The notes beneath the pieces are model-generated. The model searched no databases and had not been told where the DNA came from. It saw only the letters and a program-made list of their open reading frames with translations. Positions 40,032 through 47,553 of a DNA stretch of 47,553 bases are shown here, piece by piece; the stretch's first letter is position 1; the number at the start of each line of letters is the position of its first letter. Source of the stretch: Desulfovirgula thermocuniculi DSM 16036 (GTDB taxonomy: Bacteria; Bacillota; Desulfotomaculia; Desulfotomaculales; Desulfovirgulaceae). The stretch is taken from contig NZ_AUBR01000023.1 in the NCBI RefSeq assembly GCF_000429345.1, forward strand, positions 1-47,553. The letters are read 5' to 3'. The position numbers and the translations under genes are program-made.

Positions 40032-41264
40032 ATGAAGGAGCTGTTTTGGGCCGTAACGGTAAGGGAAGCGCGGGAGGCAATCTTGAAGAACATAAAGCAC
40101 TACCCCGGCACGGAGGAGGTACCGCTTTTATCCGCCCTGGGGAGGTGCCTGGCCCGTGACGTGGTAGCCGCCGAGGACGTGCCGGGCTTTGACCGCTCCA
40201 CGGTGGACGGGTATGCCGTGCGGGCGCGCGACACCTTTGGGGCGTCCGAGGGGCTGCCCGCCTATCTGGAGGTAAGCGGGGAGGTGCTCATGGGCCGGGC
40301 GCCGGGCGGCGCGGTGGGCCCGGGCCGGGCATATAAAATTGCCACGGGGGGCATGCTGCCTCCCGGTGCCGATGCCGTGGTCATGGTGGAGCACACCGAA
40401 GAGCTGGGCGCGGGGACCATAGGGGTGACCAGGCCGGTGGCGCCGGGGGAGAACGTCATCAGGCGCGGCGAGGACATTGCCGCGGGGAGCGTGGTCCTGC
40501 CGGCGGGTCATATCTTACGCCCCCAGGACCTGGGCATCCTGGCGGCGGTGGGGGTTACGGCCGTGGAAGTGCGCTTGCCCTGGCGGGTGGGCATCGTCTC
40601 CACCGGGGACGAGCTGGTCCTGCCGGGGGAGGTGCCCGCACCCGGCCAGGTGAGGGACATCAACTCCTACTCCCTGTACGGGGCGGTGAAGGCCTGCGGC
40701 GGCGAGCCGCACCTTTACGGCATTGTGCGGGACGACCTGGAGGAAATGCGGGCCTGCCTGGCCGGGGCCCTTCGTGAAGCGGACATGGTTTTGTTGTCCG
40801 GGGGGAGTTCCGTGGGCACCCGCGACGTGGCCGCGCAGGCCATAGCCGGGCTGGGCGAGCCGGGGGTGCTCTTTCACGGCCTCTCGCTAAAGCCGGGCAA
40901 ACCCACCATTGGGGCGGTGGTAAACGGCAAGCCCGTCTTTGGATTACCCGGCCACCCGGCCTCGGCCCTGGTCGTCTTTGAGCTGCTGGTGGCCCCTTTA
41001 ATCCGGTGTGCGGGCTACCCTGGGGACAGCTTCTGGGAATTTCCCCTGCGGGCGCGCTTAACGCGTAACTTACGCTCTGCCCCCGGGCGGGAAGACTTCG
41101 TGCGGGTAAAGCTGAAGCTGGAGGGCGGCACGCTCTGGGCCGAGCCCGTTTTGGGCAAATCCGGCTTAATTTCCACCATGGTAAAGGCGGACGGCCTGGC
41201 CAGGATACCGGCCACAAAGGAAGGAGTAGAGGCGGGAGAATGGGTGGAAGTAAAGATGTTTTAA
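40032..41264 (+). CDS. moeA: Molybdopterin molybdotransferase MoeA
   Basis: 410-aa MoeA, inserting molybdate or tungstate into adenylylated molybdopterin. 'DVPGFDRSTVDGYAVRA', 'IATGGMLPPGADAVVMVEHTE', 'GIVSTGDELVLPG', 'RDINSYSL', 'LSGGSSVGTRD' and 'GKPVFGLPGHPAS' cover domains I-IV in order. First gene of a moeA-moeA-moaA-moaC-MOSC-mobB operon. With two AORs nearby, the metal may be tungsten. Confidence 0.94.
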   Translation: MKELFWAVTVREAREAILKNIKHYPGTEEVPLLSALGRCLARDVVAAEDVPGFDRSTVDGYAVRARDTFGASEGLPAYLEVSGEVLMGRAPGGAVGPGRAYKIATGGMLPPGADAVVMVEHTEELGAGTIGVTRPVAPGENVIRRGEDIAAGSVVLPAGHILRPQDLGILAAVGVTAVEVRLPWRVGIVSTGDELVLPGEVPAPGQVRDINSYSLYGAVKACGGEPHLYGIVRDDLEEMRACLAGALREADMVLLSGGSSVGTRDVAAQAIAGLGEPGVLFHGLSLKPGKPTIGAVVNGKPVFGLPGHPASALVVFELLVAPLIRCAGYPGDSFWEFPLRARLTRNLRSAPGREDFVRVKLKLEGGTLWAEPVLGKSGLISTMVKADGLARIPATKEGVEAGEWVEVKMF

Positions 41265-43183
41265 AGCGGGAAATCTACCTGGAAGACCTGCCCTGGGAAG
41301 AGGCCCTGGAGAAATATCTTGCGCACCTGGAAGGGGTGGGGGCAACAAAGCCCGGGCCGGCGGAAGTGGTGGCCGTAGAGGAGTCCCTGGGGCGGGTAAC
41401 CGCCGCCCCGGTATACGCCCGCCTTTCCTCCCCCCACTACCACGCGGCGGCCATGGACGGCTTTGCCGTAAAGGCCTCCCTGACCTTTGGCGCCTCCGAG
41501 ACCAGCCCCGTAAGGCTGGCGGTGGGCGGCGAAGCCGTGGCCGTCGACACGGGCGACCCCCTTCCCGCGGGCTGTGACGCCGTGATCATGATTGAAGACG
41601 CGCACTTCCCCTCCCCGGGGGTAATCGAGATCACCCACCCCGTATACCCCTGGCAGCACGTGCGGCCCATGGGCGAAGACATCGTGGCCACGGAAATGAT
41701 CCTGCCGGCCCACCACCGCATCCGCCCCGTGGACCTGGGCGGGCTTCTGGCGGGAGGGGTAAGCGAAGTGGCCGTTTACCCCCGCCCGCGGGTGGCCATC
41801 CTGCCCACCGGCTCCGAAGTGGTAGAACCGGGCGGGGAGCTAAAGCCCGGCAGCGTCATAGAAACCAACAGCCGCGTCCTGGCCGGCCTGGTGGCGGAGT
41901 GGGGCGGCATCCCCTTACGCAAGGAGATCACCCCCGATGACTTTACCGCTTTAAGCCGCGCCGTGCGGGGCGCCTTAGAGGAAGCGGACCTGGTACTGGT
42001 CATTGCCGGCTCATCGGCCGGCAGCGAAGACTTTACCGCCAAAGTCATTGCTCACCTGGGGCGGGTCTTGGTGCACGGCGTGGCCACCAAGCCGGGGAAG
42101 CCGGTCATCCTGGGCGAAATCAACGCCAAGCCCGTCATCGGCGTGCCCGGCTACCCGGTATCGGCCTACCTGTGCGCCGAGCTGTTTATCAAGCCGCTGC
42201 TCTACCGCAAGGTAGGCCTGCTGCCCCCGGAGCGGCCCAAAGCGCAGGCCGTGCTTTCGCGCAAGCTGGTTTCCACCCTGGGCATCGAAGAATTCGTGCG
42301 CGTCAAGCTGGGTCAGGTGGGCGAAAAGATCATGGCCACGCCCATCTCCCGCGGCGCCGGCCTCACCACCTCCCTCATCAGGGCCGACGGCATCGTGCGC
42401 GTGCCCCGGCTGAGCGAAGGGTACGGCGCGGGCGAAACCGTAACGGTAGAGCTCCTGCGCCCCCTGGAAGAGATCCGGGAAACCACGGTCGTCATCGGCA
42501 GCCACGACCTGGCCCTGGACGTGCTGGGCAACTACCTGCGCCTGCTGCACCCCCGGGCCAGCCTCTCCAGCGCCCACGTGGGCAGCCTGGCGGGCCTGGG
42601 CGCCTTAAAGCGGGGCGAGGCCCATCTTGCCGGCACCCACCTTTTAGACGAAGAAACCGGCGAATACAACATCACCTACATCCGCCGCCTCCTGCCCGGC
42701 GTACCCGTAGTGCTGGTCAACCTCGTCTACCGGGAACAGGGCCTCATCGTGGCCAAAGGCAACCCCAAAGGCATCAAAGGCATAGCAGACCTTGCCCGTC
42801 CCGACGTCACCTTTGTCAACCGCCAGCGGGGGGCCGGCACACGGGTGCTGCTGGACTACTACCTGAAAAAGCTGGGGATAGACCCCGCGCAAATCAACGG
42901 CTACGAGCGCGAAGAATACACCCACATGGCCGTGGCCGCCGCCGTAGCCGGCGGGGCGGACGCCGGCCTGGGCATCCGCGCCGCCGCCCTGGCCCTCGGG
43001 CTGGACTTCATCCCCCTGGCCGAAGAACGCTACGACCTCTGCATCCCCAAGGCCTACTGGGACACCCCCTACATCCAGCGCCTCCTGGAAGCAATGCAGC
43101 ACCCGGGCTTTCGGCGGGAGGTCGAGGCCCTGGGGGGCTACGACCTGCGGGACTGCGGCAAAATCATGTGGGAGCAGGGCTAG
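41240..43183 (+). CDS. MoeA fused to a periplasmic-binding-like (PBP-like) domain
   Basis: 647-aa two-part protein. Residues 1-400 form a complete MoeA ('HYHAAAMDGFAVKA', 'AVDTGDPLPAGCDAVIMIED', 'ILPTGSEVVEPG', 'GKPVILGEINAKPVIGVPGYP'). Residues about 415-640 form a PBP-like domain ('VIGSHDLALDVLGNYLRLL', 'TFVNRQRGAGTRVLLDYYL', 'AVAAAVAGGADAGLGIRAAA') without a signal peptide, presumed to bind molybdate, tungstate or another small ligand in the cytoplasm. It overlaps the previous moeA by 25 bases. Such MoeA-PBP proteins are known from anaerobes and archaea; a metal-selecting role is plausible but unproven. Confidence 0.92.
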   Translation: MGGSKDVLKREIYLEDLPWEEALEKYLAHLEGVGATKPGPAEVVAVEESLGRVTAAPVYARLSSPHYHAAAMDGFAVKASLTFGASETSPVRLAVGGEAVAVDTGDPLPAGCDAVIMIEDAHFPSPGVIEITHPVYPWQHVRPMGEDIVATEMILPAHHRIRPVDLGGLLAGGVSEVAVYPRPRVAILPTGSEVVEPGGELKPGSVIETNSRVLAGLVAEWGGIPLRKEITPDDFTALSRAVRGALEEADLVLVIAGSSAGSEDFTAKVIAHLGRVLVHGVATKPGKPVILGEINAKPVIGVPGYPVSAYLCAELFIKPLLYRKVGLLPPERPKAQAVLSRKLVSTLGIEEFVRVKLGQVGEKIMATPISRGAGLTTSLIRADGIVRVPRLSEGYGAGETVTVELLRPLEEIRETTVVIGSHDLALDVLGNYLRLLHPRASLSSAHVGSLAGLGALKRGEAHLAGTHLLDEETGEYNITYIRRLLPGVPVVLVNLVYREQGLIVAKGNPKGIKGIADLARPDVTFVNRQRGAGTRVLLDYYLKKLGIDPAQINGYEREEYTHMAVAAAVAGGADAGLGIRAAALALGLDFIPLAEERYDLCIPKAYWDTPYIQRLLEAMQHPGFRREVEALGGYDLRDCGKIMWEQG

Positions 43184-43197
43184 GGGTGGTGGACGGC

Positions 43198-44178
43198 ATG
43201 GAAGACCGCTTCCAAAGGGAAATCAACTACCTGCGCGTCTCGGTCACCGACCGCTGCAACCTGCGCTGCCTCTACTGCATGCCCGCAGAGGGCGTACCGG
43301 CGGCTCCCCGGGAAGAGATCCTCACCCTGGAAGAGATAGCCCGCGTAGTGAGGGCCTCCACCAGGGCCGGGGTGAGGAAAGTGCGCCTCACGGGGGGAGA
43401 GCCCCTGGTGCGGCGCGGCATCGAACGCCTCGTGTACGCGATTGCCCGGATACCGGAAATCGACGACCTGGCCCTCACCACCAACGGGCTCCTGCTCCCC
43501 TCCATGGCCGCGCCCCTCAAAGAAGCGGGCCTGCGGCGGGTAAACATAAGCTTAGACAGCCTGCGCCCGGACCGCTACGCCTACATCACCCGCGGCGGCG
43601 ACCTGAAAACCGCCTGGCAGGGAGTGGAGAAGGCCCTGGAACTGGGCCTGCACCCGGTAAAGCTCAACGCCGTGGTCGTGCGGGGATTTAACGACGACGA
43701 GATCCTGGACCTGGCCCGCCTCACCCTGGAGCGGCCCCTGCACGTGCGCTTCATCGAACTCATGCCCTTCGGGCACGCCGCGGCCATCTTTGCCGGCGGC
43801 TATGTGCCCGCCGCCGCCATAAAGGCGCAGATAGAAAGCGAGTTCGGCCCCCTGCAGGAAGTGCGCAAGCTCAAAGGGAGCGGCCCCGCCCGGTACTACC
43901 GCGCCGCCGGAGCGGCGGGAACCATCGGGTTCATCTCCGCGGTGGGCGACCACATCTGCCGCCGCTGCAACCGCCTGCGCCTCACCGCCTCCGGCTCCTT
44001 GCGGCCCTGCCTCTTCGGCGAGCACGAAATAGACTTAAAGGCGCTCCTGCGCCGCGGTGCGGGCGACGAAGAGCTGGCCGCCCTCATTGCCCGGGCCATA
44101 AAAGAAAAGCCTCCCGCCGGGCACATCCGCAGCCACCGGCCCGCGCGGGAAAAAGCCATGTCCCAGCTGGGAGGTTAG
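43198..44178 (+). CDS. moaA: GTP 3',8-cyclase MoaA
   Basis: 326-aa radical SAM enzyme making the first pterin intermediate with MoaC. N-terminal radical-SAM motif '[13 protein letters not shown]', '[13 protein letters not shown]', 'NISLDSL', and the C-terminal [4Fe-4S] motif '[20 protein letters not shown]' with its three Cys. The Gly-Gly of a GG-terminated MoaA tail is present ('SQLGG'). ATG 43198 follows AGGGGTGG. A second reading frame stays open across this gene but is not coding. Confidence 0.95.
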   Translation: MEDRFQREINYLRVSVTDRCNLRCLYCMPAEGVPAAPREEILTLEEIARVVRASTRAGVRKVRLTGGEPLVRRGIERLVYAIARIPEIDDLALTTNGLLLPSMAAPLKEAGLRRVNISLDSLRPDRYAYITRGGDLKTAWQGVEKALELGLHPVKLNAVVVRGFNDDEILDLARLTLERPLHVRFIELMPFGHAAAIFAGGYVPAAAIKAQIESEFGPLQEVRKLKGSGPARYYRAAGAAGTIGFISAVGDHICRRCNRLRLTASGSLRPCLFGEHEIDLKALLRRGAGDEELAALIARAIKEKPPAGHIRSHRPAREKAMSQLGG

Positions 44179-44183
44179 GTAAC

Positions 44184-44675
44184 GTGGGCCGGCTCACCCA
44201 CATAGACGAGCAGGGGAAGGCGCGCATGGTGGACGTGAGCGGGAAAGAAGTAACCTTACGGGAGGCGGTGGCCCGCGGGGAAGTGGTCATGCGGCCGGAA
44301 ACCCTGCGTCTGATCACGGAAGGCGCTGCGGCCAAAGGCGACGTGCTGGGAGTGGCCCGCTTAGCCGGCATCATGGCCGCCAAAAAGACGGGTGACCTCA
44401 TTCCCCTGGCGCACCCCCTGCCCATAACGGGCGTGTGGGTGGACTTTAAGCCCCGCCCGCCCGACAGGCTGGAAATACAGGCCAGGGTAAAGACCGCCGG
44501 CAGGACGGGGGTAGAAATGGAGGCCTTAACAGCCGTTTCCGTGGCCGCCCTGACCGTTTACGACATGTGCAAGGCCGCAGACCGGGCCATGACCATCCAA
44601 AACATCCGCCTGGTGGAAAAGAAAGGCGGCCAAAGCGGCTATTTCCGGCGGGAGGGGGAAGAGGAATGGGAGTGA
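44184..44675 (+). CDS. moaC: Cyclic pyranopterin monophosphate synthase MoaC
   Basis: 163-aa MoaC, acting after MoaA. '[18 protein letters not shown]', '[21 protein letters not shown]' and '[23 protein letters not shown]' are the family blocks with the catalytic Lys and Asp region. GTG 44184 follows GGGAGGT. It overlaps the MOSC gene by 10 bases. Confidence 0.95.
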   Translation: MGRLTHIDEQGKARMVDVSGKEVTLREAVARGEVVMRPETLRLITEGAAAKGDVLGVARLAGIMAAKKTGDLIPLAHPLPITGVWVDFKPRPPDRLEIQARVKTAGRTGVEMEALTAVSVAALTVYDMCKAADRAMTIQNIRLVEKKGGQSGYFRREGEEEWE

Positions 44676-45103
44676 TCAGGGCCGTAAACATCAGCAAGGA
44701 AAAAGGGACGCGCAAGAAAAATATCGTTTCCGGCCTGCTGGTGGCCGGCCACGGGCTGGAAGGGGACGCCCACGCCGGCCCCGGGAACCGGCAGGTAAGC
44801 CTTTTGGCCTGGGAGAGCATCCAGAGGGCGCGCTCGCGAGGGCTGGACGTCGGGCCGGGCGACTTTGCCGAAAACCTCACCACCGAAGGGATCGACCTGG
44901 CCTCGCTTAGAGTGGGGACAAAGCTGGCCATTGGCCCGCAGGCCGTCGGTGAGGTGACCCAGATCGGCAAGGCCTGCCACGCGCCCTGCGAGATCCGCCG
45001 CTTGACCGGGGACTGCGTCATGCCGCGGGAGGGCATTTTCATCCGCGTGCTGGTGGGGGGCCCGGTGAAGGTGGGGGACCGCATCGAGGTGCTGGAAAGT
45101 TGA
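44666..45103 (+). CDS. MOSC-domain protein
   Basis: 145-aa MOSC-domain protein. '[19 protein letters not shown]', '[14 protein letters not shown]', '[12 protein letters not shown]' carries the Cys believed to bind Mo-pterin sulfur, and '[12 protein letters not shown]' follows. Stand-alone MOSC proteins in molybdopterin operons are thought to handle the Mo/W cofactor or its sulfur. ATG 44666 follows GAGGAA. Confidence 0.9.
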   Translation: MGVIRAVNISKEKGTRKKNIVSGLLVAGHGLEGDAHAGPGNRQVSLLAWESIQRARSRGLDVGPGDFAENLTTEGIDLASLRVGTKLAIGPQAVGEVTQIGKACHAPCEIRRLTGDCVMPREGIFIRVLVGGPVKVGDRIEVLES

Positions 45104-45114
45104 AGGAGGCACCT

Positions 45115-45627
45115 GTGCCGCCCATGGTGTGCTTTGTGGGTCCTTCCGGGGCCGGAAAGACCACCTTTCTGGAAAGGCTCATTGCCGAGCTTAGCCGGCG
45201 CGGCTACCGGGTAGGCACCATCAAGCACCACCGGGGCGATTTTGAGATAGACAGGCCGGGCAAGGACACCTGGCGTCACGCCCAGGCAGGAGCGCGGGCG
45301 GTGTGCATTTCCTCGCCGCGCAAGGTGGCCGTTATCAGGCAGGTGGAGGAGGACCTGGACCCCCTGGCGGTTGCCTCCCTGCTCGGCCCCGTGGACATCG
45401 TGCTGGCCGAGGGCTATAAGGAGGCGGATTTGCCGCAGGTGGAAGTATGCCGGCCCGGTGCCGGGCCGCTGGTGGGCAGGAAGGACCGGCTGGTGGCCGT
45501 GGTGGGCGGGGAAGCGGAGGGCCTGCCGGTGCCGCGCTTCAGCCCGGCAGAGGTGAGCGCGGTGGCCGATTTTCTCCAGCGAAAATTCTTGACGGGGAGG
45601 GATAGCGGTGGCTGTGGTGGAGGTTAG
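45115..45627 (+). CDS. mobB: Molybdopterin-guanine dinucleotide biosynthesis protein MobB
   Basis: 170-aa P-loop GTPase-like protein. Walker A 'GPSGAGKTT', 'GTIKHHRGDFEIDRPGKDT', 'DIVLAEGYKEADLPQVEV'. MobB assists guanine-dinucleotide attachment, which AOR-type enzymes do not need, suggesting other Mo enzymes or an accessory role. No mobA is present in the window. GTG 45115 follows AAGGAGG. It overlaps the next gene by 20 bases. Confidence 0.92.
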   Translation: MPPMVCFVGPSGAGKTTFLERLIAELSRRGYRVGTIKHHRGDFEIDRPGKDTWRHAQAGARAVCISSPRKVAVIRQVEEDLDPLAVASLLGPVDIVLAEGYKEADLPQVEVCRPGAGPLVGRKDRLVAVVGGEAEGLPVPRFSPAEVSAVADFLQRKFLTGRDSGGCGGG

Positions 45628-45913
45628 CGTGGTTCCCCTGGGGACGGGAAGCGCCAGCATCAGCAGCTATGTGGCCAGGTGCGTGGAGCTGCTGGAGGCG
45701 GAGGAAGGGCTGCGCTACCAGGTGACCCCCATGGGGACGGTCATAGAAGGCGACCTGGACCGCATCCTGGCGGTGGTGCGCCGCATGCACGAGGTGCCCT
45801 TCCGGGAAGGAGCCGCCCGGGTACTGACCACCCTGCGCATCGACGAGCGCCGCGACAGGCCCCTGACCATGGAGGGCAAGGTGGCGGCGGTAAAGGAAAA
45901 ACTGGGCAGGTAG
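45608..45913 (+). CDS. Thiamine-binding / YkoF-like (DUF77, MTH1187) protein
   Basis: 101-aa ferredoxin-fold protein of the MTH1187/YkoF group, several of which bind thiamine or related small molecules. 'VEVSVVPLGTGSASISSYVARCV', 'YQVTPMGTVIEGDLDRILAVV' and 'RVLTTLRIDERRDRPL' are characteristic. GTG 45608 follows GGGGAGG. Joined to mobB by overlap. The thiamine-diphosphate-dependent 2-oxoacid oxidoreductase elsewhere in the island gives a possible use. Confidence 0.88.
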   Translation: MAVVEVSVVPLGTGSASISSYVARCVELLEAEEGLRYQVTPMGTVIEGDLDRILAVVRRMHEVPFREGAARVLTTLRIDERRDRPLTMEGKVAAVKEKLGR

Positions 45914-45935
45914 GCAAAAGGGGCGGTTGAGGGTA

Positions 45936-46949
45936 ATGAAGTATTTCCTGGAGCTTTTAAAAGAGCTCGAGCAGGGGAATATTGCCCCGCTTTATCTTTT
46001 TTACGGGCCGGAGGTATACCTGCAGGAAAAGGCCGTGGAGAGGTTCCGCCAGCGCCTTTTAACCGCGGAGACGCAAGCTTTTAACTATGACTCCTGCGAC
46101 GGAGAAGAGACGCCGGAAGAGGAGATCGTGCGGCGGGCCCAGGTACCACCTTTTCTGGCCGGCCGCCGGCTGGTGGTGGTGCGCCATGCGCCGTTCTTTG
46201 GCGGTTCCCAGCGCAAGGCTTCCCGGTCTTCTCCCCTGGGAGCCTACTTTTCCCGCCCCTCGCCCACCACGTGCCTGATCTTTACCACCTCCCATCCCGT
46301 CGACCTCAAGAGCCAGCTCTGTCAGTCCCTTCTCAGGCGCGGCCGGGCCGTGGAATTTACCTACCTGGGCAAGGCGGACCTGGTGCGCTGGCTGCAGAAG
46401 CAGGCCCGCCTGGCCGGCAAAGTAATCTCCCCGGAGGCGGCTGCGCTGCTTACGGAGCGCGCCGGGCCGGACCTGCTGCGGCTTTCCCAGGAGTTCCACA
46501 AGCTGCTTTCGTACGTGGGGGCAGAAAAGGAAATAAAGGAGGAACACGTTTCCACGCTCACGGTGCCCCTGCCGGAGGAAAGCATCTTTCGCGTGGTAGA
46601 TGCCCTCGGCGAAAAGCGCTACCGGGAGGCCCTGGCGGGGATCAGGGACCTCCTGCAGGTGGGGCACCAGGCCCCGGCCATCCTGGCCATGGTGGCCCGG
46701 CAGTTCCGCCTCATCCTTTTGGCCAGGGAGCTAAAGGGGAAAAAAGAGCCCCCGGCGCGGGTGGCCGCACAGCTGGGCGTGCCTCCTTTTGTGGCCCGCA
46801 AGCTCATGGCCCAGGCGGAAAACTTTTCCCGCCAGCAGGCCGTAGCAGCCCTCTCCATGCTCTTGAGCGCCGATGAGGCCGTTAAAAAGGGCAGGATGGA
46901 CTTTTTGGCGGCCATGGAAATGCTGGTCTTGAGGCTCTCGCTGGGCTAA
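45936..46949 (+). CDS. holA: DNA polymerase III delta subunit HolA
   Basis: 337-aa clamp-loader delta subunit. 'IAPLYLFYGPEVYLQEKAV', 'LVRWLQKQARLAGKVI' and 'IFRVVDALGEKRYREAL' follow the HolA pattern, ending in the helical collar domain. In Firmicutes it normally follows comEC; here about 36 kb intervene. The start is ATG 45936 or TTG 45927. The stop overlaps the convergent MBL gene by four bases. Confidence 0.93.
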   Translation: MKYFLELLKELEQGNIAPLYLFYGPEVYLQEKAVERFRQRLLTAETQAFNYDSCDGEETPEEEIVRRAQVPPFLAGRRLVVVRHAPFFGGSQRKASRSSPLGAYFSRPSPTTCLIFTTSHPVDLKSQLCQSLLRRGRAVEFTYLGKADLVRWLQKQARLAGKVISPEAAALLTERAGPDLLRLSQEFHKLLSYVGAEKEIKEEHVSTLTVPLPEESIFRVVDALGEKRYREALAGIRDLLQVGHQAPAILAMVARQFRLILLARELKGKKEPPARVAAQLGVPPFVARKLMAQAENFSRQQAVAALSMLLSADEAVKKGRMDFLAAMEMLVLRLSLG

Positions 46950-47553
46950 GCAGGGCAAAAATTTTGCAGCAGCGAGTTAATAAGGTGAATTTTGCCGAAG
47001 TCTCCTGCCGTGAGGCTATACATGGCTCCCTCTTCCCCCAGCAATACGTCCCTGATTTCCTCCGGCTGCAGCCCTTCCCTTTTCAGGCGGCAGGCCTCTT
47101 TTGCCAGTTCCTCCCAGTAGGCTATTTTGGCGACCAGAGCCTTCTTGCCCTCCGTCACCACGCGCCCGGAGGCGCAGAAGATCACCTTGATGTCGTAGTC
47201 CAGCAGGCGGCGCAGGGAGGCAAGGATCTGGCCGGCGTCCTCATCGCGGCGCAGCACCTGCACATTCTCGGAGAGGAAGAGGTCGCCGCCAAACAGCCAC
47301 CCCTCGTTTGGTTCCAAGAGGCAAATGTGGTCGTCGCTGTGGCCCGGAGTATGGAGAACCACGAACCGGTACCGCGGGGTGGCGAAGCTTTGGGGAATCG
47401 GCACCGCTTCCGACGCCGGCGGCAGCCCCCAGGCAAAGTGCTGGTAGGGGAGCAGGCGGGAAGTCCAGGTGGAGGGAGCGGTGATGCGCGGCACGGCCAG
47501 CGGGTGGGCAAGGGCCGGGCCGGTGCCGAACAGCTTCTGGAAGACGATATTGT
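46946..47553 (-). CDS. MBL-fold hydrolase, 5' end beyond the window
   Basis: C-terminal about 202 residues of a metallo-beta-lactamase-fold protein; the frame stays open to base 47553, so the true start and the first metal motif (HxHxDH) lie outside. Visible are 'VLHTPGHSDDHICLLEP', 'GWLFGGDLFLSE' and a helical C-terminal tail resembling the LACTB2-type winged-helix tail. Function within the superfamily cannot be set. Confidence 0.75.
   Translation of the reverse strand, partial: NIVFQKLFGTGPALAHPLAVPRITAPSTWTSRLLPYQHFAWGLPPASEAVPIPQSFATPRYRFVVLHTPGHSDDHICLLEPNEGWLFGGDLFLSENVQVLRRDEDAGQILASLRRLLDYDIKVIFCASGRVVTEGKKALVAKIAYWEELAKEACRLKREGLQPEEIRDVLLGEEGAMYSLTAGDFGKIHLINSLLQNFCPA

Noticed and set aside
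42172-43197. Long second open frame running through the MoeA-PBP gene into moaA
   Set aside because: It is rich in Arg, Pro and Gly, typical of a shifted frame in GC-rich coding DNA. The MoeA-PBP frame has clear homology, and moaA has its own start at 43198.
45115-45627. MobB as evidence that the AORs use guanine-dinucleotide cofactors
   Set aside because: Characterised AOR-family enzymes bind pterin without GMP; the gene more likely serves other Mo enzymes or is accessory.
1-47553. CRISPR arrays, IS elements, prophage, tRNA or rRNA genes
   Set aside because: No regularly spaced repeats, transposase or phage domains, and no cloverleaf-like or ribosomal sequence were noticed on either strand.

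Overview
The window (about 47.5 kb, GC-rich) looks like the chromosome of an anaerobic, endospore-forming Firmicute, most likely a Clostridia/Peptococcaceae-type organism (Desulfotomaculum, Pelotomaculum or Moorella relatives). This is inferred from gene content: comEA, comEC and holA, a spore SASP-like small gene, copper-amine-oxidase N-terminal stalk domains, ferredoxin-linked 2-oxoacid and aldehyde oxidoreductases, and a double-cubane-cluster protein. Nearly every gene has an AGGAGG-type ribosome binding site, and GTG and TTG starts are common. No rRNA, tRNA, insertion sequence, CRISPR array or phage gene was seen.

Layout. (1) 1-9.5 kb, housekeeping and envelope: a hypothetical gene, a DUF421 membrane protein, comEA, a lytic transglycosylase, a divergent SASP-like gene, an OmpR-type response regulator with its histidine kinase, three small exported proteins and comEC. 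(2) 9.6-12.8 kb: a thioredoxin-reductase-like flavoprotein with an AhpF-like dinucleotide site, an MBL hydrolase, and a convergent double-cubane-cluster protein. (3) 13.1-19.3 kb: a complete branched-chain/hydrophobic amino-acid ABC transporter (liv1) whose last gene is translationally coupled to a sigma-54 enhancer-binding protein. (4) 19.3-24.2 kb, minus strand: a five-gene operon encoding a multi-subunit iron-sulfur flavoprotein amino-acid dehydrogenase (best guess L-proline dehydrogenase of the archaeal dye-linked type) plus 1-pyrroline-5-carboxylate dehydrogenase, behind a near-consensus sigma-54 promoter. (5) 24.5-27.9 kb: an IclR-family regulator in an operon with three subunits of a 2-oxoacid:ferredoxin oxidoreductase. 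(6) 28.1-37.4 kb: a second complete liv transporter (liv2) running without a large gap into an ornithine-cyclodeaminase-family protein, a second DAO-type flavoprotein, a MoaD-like protein, a polyferredoxin and an aldehyde:ferredoxin oxidoreductase (AOR). (7) 37.6-45.6 kb: a second AOR, two more MoaD-like proteins, and molybdopterin/tungstopterin genes (moeA, moeA fused to a periplasmic-binding-like domain, moaA, moaC, MOSC, mobB). (8) 45.6-47.5 kb: a thiamine-binding-type DUF77 protein, holA, and a truncated MBL gene.

How it fits together (inference). comEC and holA, usually neighbours in Firmicutes, are separated here by about 36 kb that reads as one amino-acid catabolic island. The liv systems would import amino acids, the DAO/iron-sulfur complexes with P5C dehydrogenase would oxidise proline or ornithine-derived compounds to glutamate, the 2-oxoacid:ferredoxin oxidoreductase would make acyl-CoA and reduced ferredoxin, and the W/Mo AORs would recycle aldehydes, with cofactor genes alongside. 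Regulation looks shared: a sigma-54 promoter, a sigma-54 activator, an IclR regulator, and an inverted repeat built from TGTTTAA/TTAAACA half-sites that occurs upstream of both the dehydrogenase operon and liv2, with a weaker relative upstream of liv1.
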